Origin: Mycobacterium genavense ATCC 51234
GTDB taxonomy: Bacteria > Actinomycetota > Actinomycetes > Mycobacteriales > Mycobacteriaceae
Assembly (NCBI RefSeq): GCF_000526915.1
Contig: NZ_JAGZ01000001.1
Span: forward strand, 856,844-920,843
Direction of reading: 5' to 3'
Length of the DNA: 64,000 bases
The position numbers and the translations under genes are program-made. Position 1 is the first letter of the stretch. Each line of letters opens with the position of its first letter. The notes below the pieces were generated by a model that did not search any database, was not told the DNA's origin, and worked only from the letters and a program-made list of their open reading frames with translations. This document shows, in pieces, positions 36,611 to 47,334 of the stretch.

Positions 36611-36939
36611 ATGAAACGCCTCCTGATGCTGGTAAGCGCGGTTGCCGCGGTGGGCACCGCCGCCCCGGCGTATGCAGACCCGATGGACGACCAATTCCTG
36701 ACGGCGTCCGGCGTCACCTTCCCCGACCCGGGTCGGGCGATCGCGGCGGCAAGTGGGTGTGCCAGGCGGTCGGCCAGGGCACGCAGATGGTCGACGTCGT
36801 CAAGACCGTCGAAGACCGTAACCCGGGGCTGCGCGAGGAGAACGCCGCCAAGTTCGCGGCCATCGCGGCCACCGCCTATTGCCCCGGTGCGCTGCCGCGC
36901 ACCAGCACCATCAGCACCCCCGCCGGCGCCCCCCAGTAA
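36611..36939 (+). pseudogene. DUF732 exported protein with one frameshift
   Basis: An ideal TCAGGAGG site precedes the ATG at 36611. The signal peptide (MKRLLMLVSAVAAVGTAAPA, cleavage after YA) and DDQFLTASGVTFPDPGRAIA read in one frame. The DUF732 core then continues in another frame as GKWVCQAVGQGTQMVDVV through NAAKFAAIAATAYCPGALP to the TAA at 36937-36939. The shift lies near 36742-36752. DUF732 proteins are small secreted actinobacterial proteins with two conserved Cys, here in WVCQ and AYCP. The intact paralogue is at 37642-38016. Confidence 0.85.
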
Positions 36940-36945
36940 CGCGGA

Positions 36946-37549
36946 CTAGTCCTGTTCTGGCGGCGCGGTTTTCGGTAACGGTGCGCGTCCCTGACCGGGC
37001 GCCCGCCCCAGTTGCAGCGGCCCCATTCCCGGCACGGTGCGCGGGGAGTCGTCGGGCTGCGGCGCTTGTGCCAGTGACCGGCACCCGAGATGCGCCAATC
37101 GGCGGCCCATCTCCACTCGTAGGTCTGCGCGGTGCCCAGATTCGTGGCCAGGGCGGCCATCCGGAGGTTGGCGTTCTCGGTCGCCATCCACGAGGCGACG
37201 ACCCACACGTTGTCCAATTCGTCTTCGGAAACCTCGAAGACCCAAGACATTTCGCCTGGCAACCCATCGACGGGCGTATCTCCGGCTTGGGGGCGGACAC
37301 CTCGAAGGGGTTGCCGTCCGCCTCGAGATCCAGTCCCACCTCATAGCGGACGGTCGGTCCGACCATGCGCAGGCTCACCTGCAGGCGGGCGACGTTCTTG
37401 CGACGCGGGGTGAGGCGGTCGACATCCAGGTCGACGCCCTTGGCGCCCGTCCTGGTGCGGCAAGTCCGCAGCTGATTCCACGCGAAGAACAGTCCGACCA
37501 CGGCGATGATGCCGACAAAGACATCCAGAACAATCAAGATGGCAGTCAC
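36946..37549 (-). pseudogene. Small membrane-anchored protein with two frameshifts
   Basis: The frame begins with one membrane segment (MTAILIVLDVFVGIIAVVGL) and continues through LTPRRKNVARLQVSLRM to RPSMG. It then shifts near 37266-37270 (one G short) into LPGEMSWVFEVSEDELDNVW and EWRWAADWRISGAGHWHK. A second shift near 37058-37068 leads to PQPDDSPRTVPGMGPLQLGR and a TAG at 36946. The protein would have about 200 residues: a single membrane anchor, then a soluble domain. I do not recognise the family. It sits between two DUF732 genes, in the opposite orientation. Confidence 0.7.
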
Positions 37550-37641
37550 GTCGTCCTAGCCAACACCATGCCGCATCCCGCCTCGCCCACGCGACGAGGC
37601 GGGATGCGTGGTCTCGGCAACTCTGGGAGAATTCGAAAGTT

Positions 37642-38016
37642 ATGAGACGCCTCATGATGCTGCTCAGTGTCGCTTCGACGATTGCCCTGGCGGTTCCCGC
37701 CCACGCCGACCCCAGCACGAGCCCCAGCCCCGCGCCTGACCCGGCCACCGATGCGAACTTCCTCAAGGAGCTCAAGGACGCCGGTCTCACCTTCTCGGAC
37801 CCGGCTGCGGCGATCTCGGCCGGCAAGACGGTGTGCGAACTCGTCGACGCGGGACATTCCGACCAGGAGATCGTGAACAACCTGCAGCTGCGCAACCCGG
37901 GATTCGCCGAGAATGGCGCGGCGAAGTTCACCGCGATCGCCGCCGGTTCGTATTGCCCCAAGTACCTGACCGGCGAGGGTCGGGGACCCAAGCCCGAGGG
38001 TGCGGTCGGCGACTGA
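37642..38016 (+). CDS. DUF732 exported protein
   Basis: This protein has 124 residues. The signal peptide is MRRLMMLLSVASTIALAVPA with cleavage after HA. A Ser/Pro-rich linker precedes the DUF732 domain (FLKELKDAGLTFSDPAAAIS through KFTAIAAGSYCPKYL). Two conserved Cys (TVCEL and SYCP) probably form a disulfide. It is a paralogue of the frameshifted gene at 36611-36939. No function is established for the family. Confidence 0.88.
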   Translation: MRRLMMLLSVASTIALAVPAHADPSTSPSPAPDPATDANFLKELKDAGLTFSDPAAAISAGKTVCELVDAGHSDQEIVNNLQLRNPGFAENGAAKFTAIAAGSYCPKYLTGEGRGPKPEGAVGD

Positions 38017-38155
38017 GCGCTCGTCCAGGTTCCCGCAACGCTCCCGACGCCATCGTGGTGGTGATCGGCACGGGAAATTCACTTTCCGCGCGCCCCGGAT
38101 CGGCTATGTTGCGCGAGACGCTAGCAAATCGGGACGACAGTCAAGGGAGCCAATC

Positions 38156-38800
38156 GTGCGGAACGTGTCGGTGGCAGTAGCCGGCCTGGCAGCAGCCACT
38201 CTGGTGGTCGGCGCAGCGGTCACGGGCTGTGGCGGTGACAAGTCGTCGAGCCCGTCGTCGTCGAAATCGCCGACGTCGACTTCGTCCGCCGCGTCGTCGC
38301 CCACCCCGACGTCGACCAGCGCATCCGCGCAGCCTTCGGACTACAGCAATTTGCTGGTCAAGTCGACCGACATCGTGGTGCCCGGCGACAGCTTCACTGG
38401 GCCCAAAACACGGCAGCTGACCGACCCGGCGCCGGGCATCGAGGGCGTGTTCACCAACCAGGCCGGCTCGCGCAGCATCATCGATTCGCTGCTGGTGTAT
38501 CCTGACCCTGGCGCGGCGGACAAGGACCGCGACTCGCTGACGAAGTCCTACACCGACCCGCAGAACGGCGCCATCAAGGGCGGCACCACGGCACCGGCCG
38601 ACGTCGGCGTCGGCGGCACGATGGTGTCGAATCCCTCGCCCGACGGCAGCAAGGCGAAGACGTCGGTGATCTTCGGCGAGGGTAAGATCGTCGCCCTCGT
38701 CGCGTGCGAGAGCGCGCCGAACGACCCGGTGCCGCCGGAGATCGCCCTCGATGTGGTACGCAAGCAGGATGCGGCCATCAGGGCTGGTTTGCCCGACTAG
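38156..38800 (+). CDS. Lipoprotein of unknown function
   Basis: This protein has 214 residues from a GTG at 38156 with CAAGGGAG upstream. The lipobox reads GAAVTGC (Cys near residue 25). A low-complexity Ser/Thr/Pro linker (about 27-60) is followed by a folded domain (SNLLVKSTDIVVPGDSFTGP through FGEGKIVALVACESAPNDP). The layout resembles mycobacterial LpqN/DUF5642-type surface lipoproteins, but the domain family is not certain. It follows the DUF732 gene with 139 bases between them. Confidence 0.8.
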   Translation: MRNVSVAVAGLAAATLVVGAAVTGCGGDKSSSPSSSKSPTSTSSAASSPTPTSTSASAQPSDYSNLLVKSTDIVVPGDSFTGPKTRQLTDPAPGIEGVFTNQAGSRSIIDSLLVYPDPGAADKDRDSLTKSYTDPQNGAIKGGTTAPADVGVGGTMVSNPSPDGSKAKTSVIFGEGKIVALVACESAPNDPVPPEIALDVVRKQDAAIRAGLPD

Positions 38801-38833
38801 GCAACCGAATATGTTGCAGCACAGGCGGTTTGG

Positions 38834-39490
38834 CTAGCAGCAGTGCTCGCCCCGCCAGGCGGTGCGGCCCTCCCGGACTGCCACGGCGGCGATCACCAGC
38901 GCCACCACCGGGTCGGCCCACGCCCAGCCGAACAGATAGTTCAGCAGCAGCCCTACCAGCAACACGCCGGACAGGTAGGTGCACAGCAGCGTCTGGCTGG
39001 AGTCGGCGACCGCGCTCGCCGAACCCAGTTCGTGGCCGGTGCGGCGCTGTGCGTACGACAACAGCGGCATGACCACCAGCGACACGGCCGCCAAAATGAT
39101 TCCGGCGGTGGAGGATCCGGCCGTCTCACCGCCGGTCAGGGAGCGGATGGATTCGACCGTCACGTACGCCGCCAAAGCGAAGAACGACAGCGCGATGACC
39201 CGCAGCGCCACGCGTTCGCGAGCCTCGGGGTCGCGTCCGGCGAACTGCCAGTAGACCGCGGCGGCCGAGGAGACCTCGATCACCGAGTCCAGTCCGAACC
39301 CGATCAGCGCGCCCGACGATGCCACCGCGCCGGCCGACAGCGCGACGACGGCCTCGATGATGTTGTAGGTGATCGCCGCCGAGACCAGCAGCCACACCCG
39401 TCGCGACAACACGGCACGCCGTTGTGGTGCAACGAGATTCGTGGTTTCGGCGCCGCAGCAGGGCCCGGCGCAGGCATCCTTGTCGTTCAT
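38834..39490 (-). CDS. Cation-diffusion-facilitator-type metal exporter
   Basis: This protein has 218 residues. A Cys-rich N-terminus (MNDKDACAGPCCGAE) and a C-terminal HCC could bind soft metals. Membrane segments include VSAAITYNIIEAVVALSAG, GFGLDSVIEVSSAAAVYWQF and LLVGLLLNYLFGWAWADPVV. The paired GLDS and WADP motifs supply the transmembrane Asp residues of the CDF metal site. The start overlaps the cmtR stop by 4 bases, so regulator and exporter are co-transcribed. Confidence 0.88.
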   Translation of the reverse strand: MNDKDACAGPCCGAETTNLVAPQRRAVLSRRVWLLVSAAITYNIIEAVVALSAGAVASSGALIGFGLDSVIEVSSAAAVYWQFAGRDPEARERVALRVIALSFFALAAYVTVESIRSLTGGETAGSSTAGIILAAVSLVVMPLLSYAQRRTGHELGSASAVADSSQTLLCTYLSGVLLVGLLLNYLFGWAWADPVVALVIAAVAVREGRTAWRGEHCC

Positions 39491-39834
39491 CGCGTCGCGC
39501 TCGTCTTGGCGGCAGTGGGCTCGTCCAGGCACGGCTGATCGGTATCGACGGTCAGCACCACCTGAACCAGTTCGCTCAATGCGCGGGCAAGATGCGCGTC
39601 GGCCAACGCGTACCGGACCTGTTGCCCCTGGTAGGTGGCCACCACCAGGCCGCAACCCCGCAGGCAGGACAGGTGATTGGACACGTTCGACCGGGTCAGG
39701 CCGAGCTGGACCGCCAATTCGCCGGGGTAACGCACGCCGTCGAGCAACGCCACCAGGATCCGGCACCTCGTCGGATCCGCCAGCGCCCGCCCGAGGCGGG
39801 CAAGGGCCGATTCTCGCGCCTCACAAGTCAGCAC
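39487..39834 (-). CDS. cmtR: CmtR-type cadmium/lead-sensing ArsR repressor
   Basis: This protein has 115 residues from a GTG at 39834 and starts in phase with M. tuberculosis CmtR. The winged helix-turn-helix lies at about 35-75 (LGLTRSNVSNHLSCLRGCGL). The three metal-binding Cys of CmtR are present at 57, 61 (HLSCLRGC) and 102 (TDQPC). Known function: derepression by Cd(II) or Pb(II). In M. tuberculosis CmtR controls a P-type ATPase; here it heads an operon with a CDF exporter. Confidence 0.93.
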   Translation of the reverse strand: MLTCEARESALARLGRALADPTRCRILVALLDGVRYPGELAVQLGLTRSNVSNHLSCLRGCGLVVATYQGQQVRYALADAHLARALSELVQVVLTVDTDQPCLDEPTAAKTSATR

Positions 39835-39861
39835 TCGCAAAACAATACAGCCGTGGCTGAC

Positions 39862-42225
39862 ATGACGCTAGCGCCCGGCGCGGGCGTCGGTGAGCAATGC
39901 CGCGCCGTGCAACGCACTGCCGCGCTGTTGCGCGAGCACGGCTACCTCGGGCATGCACAGCTGCGCGCACTGGGCGGGGTGGGCGAAATGTTCGACACCC
40001 TGTTGGTCTACGAGAACTTTCCGATGGACGGGCTGGTCGCCGGCGGCGAATTGACCGCCGGGAACGCGAGATTCCGGCCGTCGCAGCTGGTAGAGCCCCT
40101 GTCCCACTTCCCGATCGCGATCGCCGCCCACCCGGAGGGCCGCGAGCTGGTGGTGCTGGTCGAGGTGCTCGACGGCGCGCTGGGCGTCACCTCCGCCGAA
40201 CGGCTGGGCCGGCGAGTGCTGGCCACCGCCGAGCGGTTGCTGCACGGCTGGGAGCGCCCGCTGCGCGAGATCAGCGTCCTGTTCGAGGACGAGGATGTCA
40301 CGACCGAAGGTGCCGGGGCCCCGCCGGCGGTCGGCATCCACACCCGGTTCGCCGAGGTCGCGGCGAAGACACCGGACAACGTCGCCGTCAGCTGGGGGGC
40401 GGCGCACTGAGCTACCGCGAACTCGACGCACGCGCCAGCGGGCTGGCTGCTCGGCTGGCCGAGCGCGGGGTGCAGTCCGAAACCCCCGTGGCGATCCGGC
40501 TTTTCCGCGGACCGGAGTACATCGTTGCGATGCTCGCGGTGCTCAAGGCCGGCGGGATGTGCGTGCCGATGGAGCCGGGGCGCCCCCCCGAACGAGTGGA
40601 GTCGATTCTGCGTCAAACCGGGGCGTCGATCGTCCTGGATCAGAGGCTGGCCGAGGAACTGCTGAGGGGCGACAACCGCGACGCCGCCGATTTCCACGCC
40701 GTCGAGGTGCTCCCGGAGCAGGCCGCATATGTCGTCTTCACCTCCGGGACGACGGGAGAACCCAAGGGGGTCATCGGGACTTACGCGGCCGTCAGCGCGT
40801 ATGCCGACGATCATCTGGACAGCGTGCTGCGGTCCGCGGCGGCCCGGCTGGGTCGCCCGCTGCGCATCGCGCATGCGTGGTCGTTCGCGTTCGACGCCGC
40901 CTGGCAGCCCCTGGTCGCGTTGCTCGACGGGCACGGGGTGCACGTCGTCGACGAGCGGCCCCAGACCGACGCCGAGGCGCTCGTCGCGGCGATCGCCGAG
41001 CACGGCGTCGACATGATCGACACCACGCCGTCGATGTTCGCCCAGCTGACCGCCTGCGGGTTGCTCAGCACGGTGCCGCTGGCGGTGCTGGCGCTGGGCG
41101 GCGAAGCGCTCGGTAAATCCGCCTGGACGCTGATCCGCGCCGAATGCGCACGATACCGGTTGCGCGCGTTCAACTGTTACGGCCCGACCGAAACCACCGT
41201 CGAGGCGGTGGTGGCCGCCAGCGCGGACCACGAGGAGCCGTCGATCGGACGCCCCACCCGCTACACCCGCGGTTACGTGCTGGACTCGGGGCTGCGCCCG
41301 GTGCCCCTCGGGGCGACCGGTGAGCTTTACCTGGCCGGCGCGCAGCTGGCCCGCGGCTATCTGGGCCGCCCGGGGGAGACCAGCCACCGATTCCTCGCCG
41401 ATCCGTTCGCGACCGGTGAGCGGATGTACCGCACCGGCGATTTGGTGCGTCGCGGTGCTGACGGCTCGCTGCGGTACGTGGGGCGCGCCGACGCGCAGGT
41501 GAAGATTCGCGGCTACCGGGTCGAGCCCGGCGAGATCGCCGCCGCGTTGGAGTCGCACCCTGCCGTTCAGCACGCCGGTGTTCTGGCGCGGAGTCTGGAC
41601 ACCGGTGCGCGGTTGACCGCTTACGTGGTGATTGCGGGCGGGCAGAAACCGCCGACCGCGGAGCTGCGCGCCATGCTCGGTTCCCGGTTGCCGCGCTACA
41701 TGATTCCGCAGCGCATCATCGCGGTCGACGAGATCCCGCTGACCGCGAACGGCAAGTTGGACGAGGCCGCGCTGAGCGCAGTCGATGCGGCCGAGGCCGC
41801 CGAAGCCGGGGCCGATCCGGAAACGCCCACGGAAGCCGTTCTGGCCGAGGTGCTTTCGGAGTTGCTGCACCTGCCCCGGGTTGACGTGTCCGCGGACTTC
41901 GTGCAGTTGGGGTTGGACAGCATCATGGCGTTGTCGGTGGTACAGGCGGCCCGAGCGCGGGGGCTGGCGTTGCGGGCCAGGCTCATCCTCGACTGCGTCA
42001 ACGTCCGGGAGCTGGCGGAGGTGATCGACTCCGAAACCGCCGCTGCGGCAACCGATGTCGAAGACATGCTCAGTTCCATCTATCCGGTGCGGGTGGCCTC
42101 GGCGACCCGCACCGCGTCGGGGAAAACCTGGCCGCCATTCCCGGCGACGGAGTCGATTACGGCCTGCTGCGGTTTCTGCGCACCGACAGCGCGGAGCGCC
42201 TGGCGGCGCTGCCCGGCCCCCAGGT
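39862..42225 (+). pseudogene. Truncated, frameshifted NRPS remnant (mycobactin MbtE/MbtF-like)
   Basis: The remnant starts in the last third of a condensation domain ([11 protein letters not shown] motif near 39990). It runs into an adenylation domain that shifts frame at the G6 run 40394-40399 (SWG, then [11 protein letters not shown]), and continues through [41 protein letters not shown] and [10 protein letters not shown] to [13 protein letters not shown] carrier domain follows ([15 protein letters not shown] near 41915). A short piece of a following domain ([13 protein letters not shown], then [11 protein letters not shown]) ends abruptly. There is no start, no release domain and no intact partner. 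The mycobactin assignment is inferred from the domain order and the Rv2375-hrcA neighbours. Confidence 0.82.
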
Positions 42226-42552
42226 GTTGCTGAGTTCCTCGTCGGTGATTCCCCACCGGCGGGCGATCTGGGAGCCGAGGTCGATGCAGTATTCGCAGCG
42301 CACCGTCGTCGCCGCCTTCAACTCCGCCAGCGCCCGGTGGCGCGGGCTGAGTATGTCCAGCTTCGATTCGGCCTGCTCGAGCTTGCCGTAGGCGCTGAGC
42401 AGCCGGGGGATGTGGGCATACATGCGCAGCGGTTCGAGCATGCCGGCCGTTTCCAACCCGGCCATCTGCGCGAGCTTGCGTCTGGTGAAAAAGAAGGCGA
42501 TCTTGGCGCCCAGGTTGGCGTCGCGGTCGGAGACTCCCTGAAGCCGGGACAT
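42157..42552 (-). pseudogene. Carboxymuconolactone-decarboxylase-family gene, C-terminus cut off
   Basis: The ATG at 42552 opens a normal family N-terminus (AFFFTRRKLAQMAGLETAGM), with the active-site helix TVRCEYCIDLGSQIARRWG holding the CxxC pair. The homology stops at ITDEELSN (about 42237). After that the frame merely reads through the antisense of the NRPS remnant ([20 protein letters not shown]) to a stop at 42157. Family members normally continue for another 60 residues or more. It is the second half of a deletion or rearrangement junction. Confidence 0.8.
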
Positions 42553-42633
42553 GGCGTACCTCCCGAATAGTCGCGGTGCGGACCTTTAGGCCCTCACTAC
42601 GTCGACACCCGGCGACGCACAAACGTGACCGGG

Positions 42634-42975
42634 CTAGCGCCCGAACGTCGAACCCGACCCCTGGGTCTGCTGGCTCAGCGGCACATCCATGTCGTACAGC
42701 CGGGCATGCAACACGGTGCGATTCCGCAGCGCGGCGCGCACCGCGCGGTGCAGGCCGTCCTCGAGATAGATGATCCCCCGCCACCGCACCGCGTGCGGGA
42801 AGAGATCGCCGTAAAAGGTGGAGTCCTCCGACAGCAGCCGGTCCAGCGCCAGCACCGTGGTCGTGGTGACCAATTCGTCGAGCCGGATCTGCTGCGGCGG
42901 TATCTGGGACCAGTCCCGGTAGGACAGCCCGTGTTCCGGATAGGGCTTGCCTTCTCGTACGCCCTTGAAAATCAT
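42634..42975 (-). CDS. Conserved protein, Rv2375-like
   Basis: This protein has 113 residues. The sequence contains LSYRDWSQIPPQQIRLDELV and IIYLEDGLHRAVRAALRNRT; the DG-x-HR string recalls the DG-HR motif of ParB/sulfiredoxin-like folds. Function is unknown. It is divergent from hrcA as Rv2375 is in M. tuberculosis. The 156 bases between them must hold both promoters. Confidence 0.8.
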   Translation of the reverse strand: MIFKGVREGKPYPEHGLSYRDWSQIPPQQIRLDELVTTTTVLALDRLLSEDSTFYGDLFPHAVRWRGIIYLEDGLHRAVRAALRNRTVLHARLYDMDVPLSQQTQGSGSTFGR

Positions 42976-43125
42976 TGGCGGGTCTGCTCCGATGCGTCGT
43001 CGAGGCCCTACGGATACCTGCTGGACAGGCTAGCCGCAAAGTTGTCGGCCGTGCGCGCTGTACGCGCGCGCAACGAGGTCATCGCGTGGTATGAGACCGT
43101 AAAATGGACACGATCAAGGAGGTAG

Positions 43126-44163
<1,038 letters not shown>

Positions 44164-44222
44164 CCGCGCACCCGCAGGGTTTGTGGACAGCCGCGTAACG
44201 CGCGGCACAAGAAAGGTCAGGC

Positions 44223-45365
44223 GTGGCACGCGACTACTACGGGCTGCTGGGCGTGAGCAAAAACGCCAGCGATGCGGAGATCAAACGCGCGTATCGGAAG
44301 CTGGCGCGCGAACTGCACCCCGACATCAACCCCGACGAGGCCGCGCAGGCGAAGTTCAAGGAGATCAGCGTCGCCTATGAGGTGCTCAGTGATCCGGAGA
44401 AGCGGCGGATCGTCGACCTCGGCGGGGACCCGATGGAAAACGGCGCCGCGGCCGGCGGATTCGGCGGTTTTGGCGGCCTGGGTGACGTGTTCGAGGCGTT
44501 CTTCGGCGGCGGTTTCAGCGGGGGCTCGACCTCTCGCGGACCGATCGGCCGAGTTCGGCCGGGCTCGGACTCGCTGCTGCGGATGCGGCTGGACCTCGAA
44601 GAGTGCGCGACCGGGGTGACCAAGCAGGTCACCGTCGACACCGCCGTGCTGTGCGACCGCTGCCAAGGCAAGGGCACCAACGGCGATTCCGCCCCCATCC
44701 CGTGTGACACCTGCGGCGGTCGCGGCGAGGTGCAGTCGGTGCAGCGCTCCCTGCTGGGCCAGATGGTCACGTCACGGCCGTGCCCCACCTGCCGCGGCGT
44801 CGGCGTCGTCATCCCCGACCCGTGCCATCAGTGCATGGGCGACGGCCGGGTGCGCGCTCGCCGCGAGATCAGCGTCAAGATCCCCGCCGGGGTCGGCGAC
44901 GGCATGCGGGTGCGGCTGGCCGCGCAGGGCGAGGTCGGGCCCGGGGGAGGGCCGGCCGGTGACCTCTATGTCGAGGTGCACGAGCAGGCCCACGACATCT
45001 TCGTGCGCGACAGCGACGACCTGCACTGCACGGTTTCGGTGCCGATGGTCGACGCCGCCCTCGGTGCGACGTTCAGGCTCGACGCCATCCTCGACGGCAC
45101 CAGCGAGATCGCGATTCCACCTGGCACCCAACCGGGTTCGGTCATCACGTTGCGCGGCCACGGGATGCCACAGCTGCGCTCGACCACCCGCGGCGATCTG
45201 CACGTCCACGTCGAGGTGGTGGTTCCCACCCGGCTGGACAGCCACGACAGCGACCTGTTGCGCGAGCTGAAAAGCCGCCGCAGCCGCGACGTGCCGGAGG
45301 TTCGGTCGACGAACACCGGCGGTGGGCTGTTCAGCCGGTTGCGCGAGACCTTCACCGGGCGCTAG
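44223..45365 (+). CDS. dnaJ2: Chaperone DnaJ2
   Basis: This type I DnaJ co-chaperone has 380 residues and a GTG start with AAAGGTC upstream. The J domain (1-70) carries the HPD tripeptide in [12 protein letters not shown] Gly/Phe-rich linker (80-120) follows. Four zinc-finger repeats are [24 protein letters not shown] and CHQCMGDG (about 145-220). The C-terminal substrate-binding domains follow. The hrcA-dnaJ2 pairing is standard in mycobacteria. Confidence 0.97.
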   Translation: MARDYYGLLGVSKNASDAEIKRAYRKLARELHPDINPDEAAQAKFKEISVAYEVLSDPEKRRIVDLGGDPMENGAAAGGFGGFGGLGDVFEAFFGGGFSGGSTSRGPIGRVRPGSDSLLRMRLDLEECATGVTKQVTVDTAVLCDRCQGKGTNGDSAPIPCDTCGGRGEVQSVQRSLLGQMVTSRPCPTCRGVGVVIPDPCHQCMGDGRVRARREISVKIPAGVGDGMRVRLAAQGEVGPGGGPAGDLYVEVHEQAHDIFVRDSDDLHCTVSVPMVDAALGATFRLDAILDGTSEIAIPPGTQPGSVITLRGHGMPQLRSTTRGDLHVHVEVVVPTRLDSHDSDLLRELKSRRSRDVPEVRSTNTGGGLFSRLRETFTGR

Positions 45366-45385
45366 GACCCTTCGGGCCCCCGCAC

Positions 45386-46198
45386 ATGGTGGCGACGCTG
45401 TTCTACGTCGAAGCACTACCCGACACCGGTGGGCTGGCCGTCGTCGACGGCGACGAGGGGTTTCACGCCGCGACCGTGCGCCGGACCCGGCCCGGCGAGG
45501 AATTGGTGCTCGGCGACGGCGCCGGAAGCCTGGCGCGCTGCGTGGTCGAGCAATCCGGGCGCGACGGCCTCCGGGCCCGGGTGCTGGACCGCTGGACCGT
45601 CGACCCGAGCAAGCCGGCGGTGACCGTGGTGCAGGCGCTGCCCAAATCCGAGCGCTCCGAGTTGGCGATCGAATTGGCCACCGAGGCCGGCGCCGATGCG
45701 TTCGTAGCCTGGCAGGCCAGCCGCTGCGTGGCCACCTGGCAGGGCGCGCGCGTCGAGAAGGGGCTGCGCCGCTGGCGCGCGGTGGTCCGCTCGGCGGCCC
45801 GGCAATCGCGGCGGGTGCACATCCCGCCCGTGGAGGGCGTGTTGCCGACGGCGGCGCTGGTCCAGCGGATCCGCGACGAAGTGGCCGCCGGCGCGGCGGT
45901 ACTGGTCTTGCACGAGGCGGCGACCCAGCGGATCGCGGACGTCGCGATTGCGTGGGCCGGCGCGGTGTTCCTGGTCGTCGGGCCCGAGGGAGGTATCGCA
46001 CCGGATGAGCTGGCGGCGCTGACCGACGCGGGCGCCGTCGCGGTGCGGCTGGGGCCGCAGGTGTTGCGGACGTCGACGGCCGCCGCGGTGGCCCTGGGCG
46101 CACTCGGCGTGCTCACGGCGCGATGGGAGCAAACCGTCGAGGTCGGGCCGCCTGAGCCGTTCGCGGCTGACCAGACGGAGCCCTCGGGCGTAGACTAA
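45386..46198 (+). CDS. rsmE: 16S rRNA (uracil-1498-N3)-methyltransferase RsmE
   Basis: RsmE methylates U1498 of 16S rRNA. The protein has 270 residues. The N-terminal PUA-like domain (about 1-70) is followed by the SPOUT knot: [20 protein letters not shown], then [33 protein letters not shown] and [19 protein letters not shown]. The last three are the SAM-binding trefoil loops. It lies 20 bases after dnaJ2. M. tuberculosis has extra genes (including a PE_PGRS) between rsmE and phoH that are missing here. Confidence 0.95.
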   Translation: MVATLFYVEALPDTGGLAVVDGDEGFHAATVRRTRPGEELVLGDGAGSLARCVVEQSGRDGLRARVLDRWTVDPSKPAVTVVQALPKSERSELAIELATEAGADAFVAWQASRCVATWQGARVEKGLRRWRAVVRSAARQSRRVHIPPVEGVLPTAALVQRIRDEVAAGAAVLVLHEAATQRIADVAIAWAGAVFLVVGPEGGIAPDELAALTDAGAVAVRLGPQVLRTSTAAAVALGALGVLTARWEQTVEVGPPEPFAADQTEPSGVD

Positions 46199-46248
46199 GT
46201 CATCCGATCTACCCCTGACGAGCCGAGAAGGCAGGCACCGGAAACCAC

Positions 46249-47316
46249 GTGACGCCACGCGAGACTAACGCTGCTGATGCAGCTGAGGCCCTGCCGGGCC
46301 CCGATCTCAAAGCACAGGTTCGCAGCAGCATCGACATCCCTCCTGATCTCGTCGTGGGCATGCTGGGCTCGTCGGACGAGAATCTGCGCGCACTCGAACG
46401 CATCCTGAGCGCCGACCTGCATGTGCGTGGCAACGCCGTCACCCTGTCCGGCGAACCGGCCGACGTCGCGCTTGCCGAGCACGCGATCTCCGAACTGGTC
46501 GCGATCGTGGCCAGCGGCCAGTCGCTGACCCCGGAGGTGGTGCGCCACAGCGTCGCGATGCTGCTGGGCACCGGCGACGAGTCACCCGCCGAGGTGCTCA
46601 CCCTCGACATCCTGGCCCGCCGCGGTAAGACGCTCCGGCCCAAGACCCTCAACCAGAAGCGGTACGTCGACGCCATCGACGCCCACACCATCGTGTTCGG
46701 GGTCGGCCCGGCCGGTACCGGCAAGACCTATCTGGCGATGGCCAAGGCGGTCAATGCGCTGCAGTCAAAGCAGGTGAGCCGGATCATCTTGACCAGACCG
46801 GCGGTGGAAGCCGGTGAACGCCTTGGCTTTTTGCCGGGCACATTGAGCGAGAAGATCGATCCGTACCTGCGCCCGCTGTACGACGCGCTGTACGACATGA
46901 TGGAGCCCGAGCTGATCCCGAAGCTGATGTCCGCCGGGGTCATCGAAGTCGCACCGCTGGCGTACATGCGCGGCAGGAGCCTCAACTCCGGTTTCATCGT
47001 CCTCGATGAGGCGCAGAACACCACCGCCGAGCAAATGAAGATGTTCCTCACCCGACTGGGGTTCGGGTCGAAGATGGTCGTCACCGGGGATCTTACCCAG
47101 GTGGACTTGCCGGGCGGCGCCAAGTCCGGCCTGCGGGCGGCGGTCGAGATCCTCGAGGACATCGACGACATCCATGTCGCCGAGCTGACCAGCGTGGATG
47201 TGGTGCGCCACCGGCTGGTTTCGGAGATCGTCGACGCTTATGCGAGGGTGGAGGAATCCAACTCGGGCATGAATCGGGCGGCTCGGCGGGCATCCGGCAC
47301 CCGAAATCGCCGATGA
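46249..47316 (+). CDS. phoH: PhoH-family ATPase
   Basis: This protein has 355 residues from a GTG at 46249. An N-terminal KH-like segment (about 35-100) precedes the P-loop ATPase. Walker A is FGVGPAGTGKTYLAMAKAV, Walker B is SGFIVLDEAQNTTAEQMKMF, and VVTGDLTQVDLPGG is the sensor motif. PhoH proteins are RNA-associated ATPases or helicases. The gene order phoH-ybeY-CorC-like-era is conserved in many bacteria and points to ribosome/RNA metabolism. Confidence 0.94.
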   Translation: MTPRETNAADAAEALPGPDLKAQVRSSIDIPPDLVVGMLGSSDENLRALERILSADLHVRGNAVTLSGEPADVALAEHAISELVAIVASGQSLTPEVVRHSVAMLLGTGDESPAEVLTLDILARRGKTLRPKTLNQKRYVDAIDAHTIVFGVGPAGTGKTYLAMAKAVNALQSKQVSRIILTRPAVEAGERLGFLPGTLSEKIDPYLRPLYDALYDMMEPELIPKLMSAGVIEVAPLAYMRGRSLNSGFIVLDEAQNTTAEQMKMFLTRLGFGSKMVVTGDLTQVDLPGGAKSGLRAAVEILEDIDDIHVAELTSVDVVRHRLVSEIVDAYARVEESNSGMNRAARRASGTRNRR

Positions 47317-47334
47317 TGGTGCGGTGAGCAGACC

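Noticed and set aside
39841..39862. CmtR operator between cmtR and the NRPS remnant
   Set aside because: The gap is short and AT-rich but I could not see a convincing inverted repeat of the known CmtR type.
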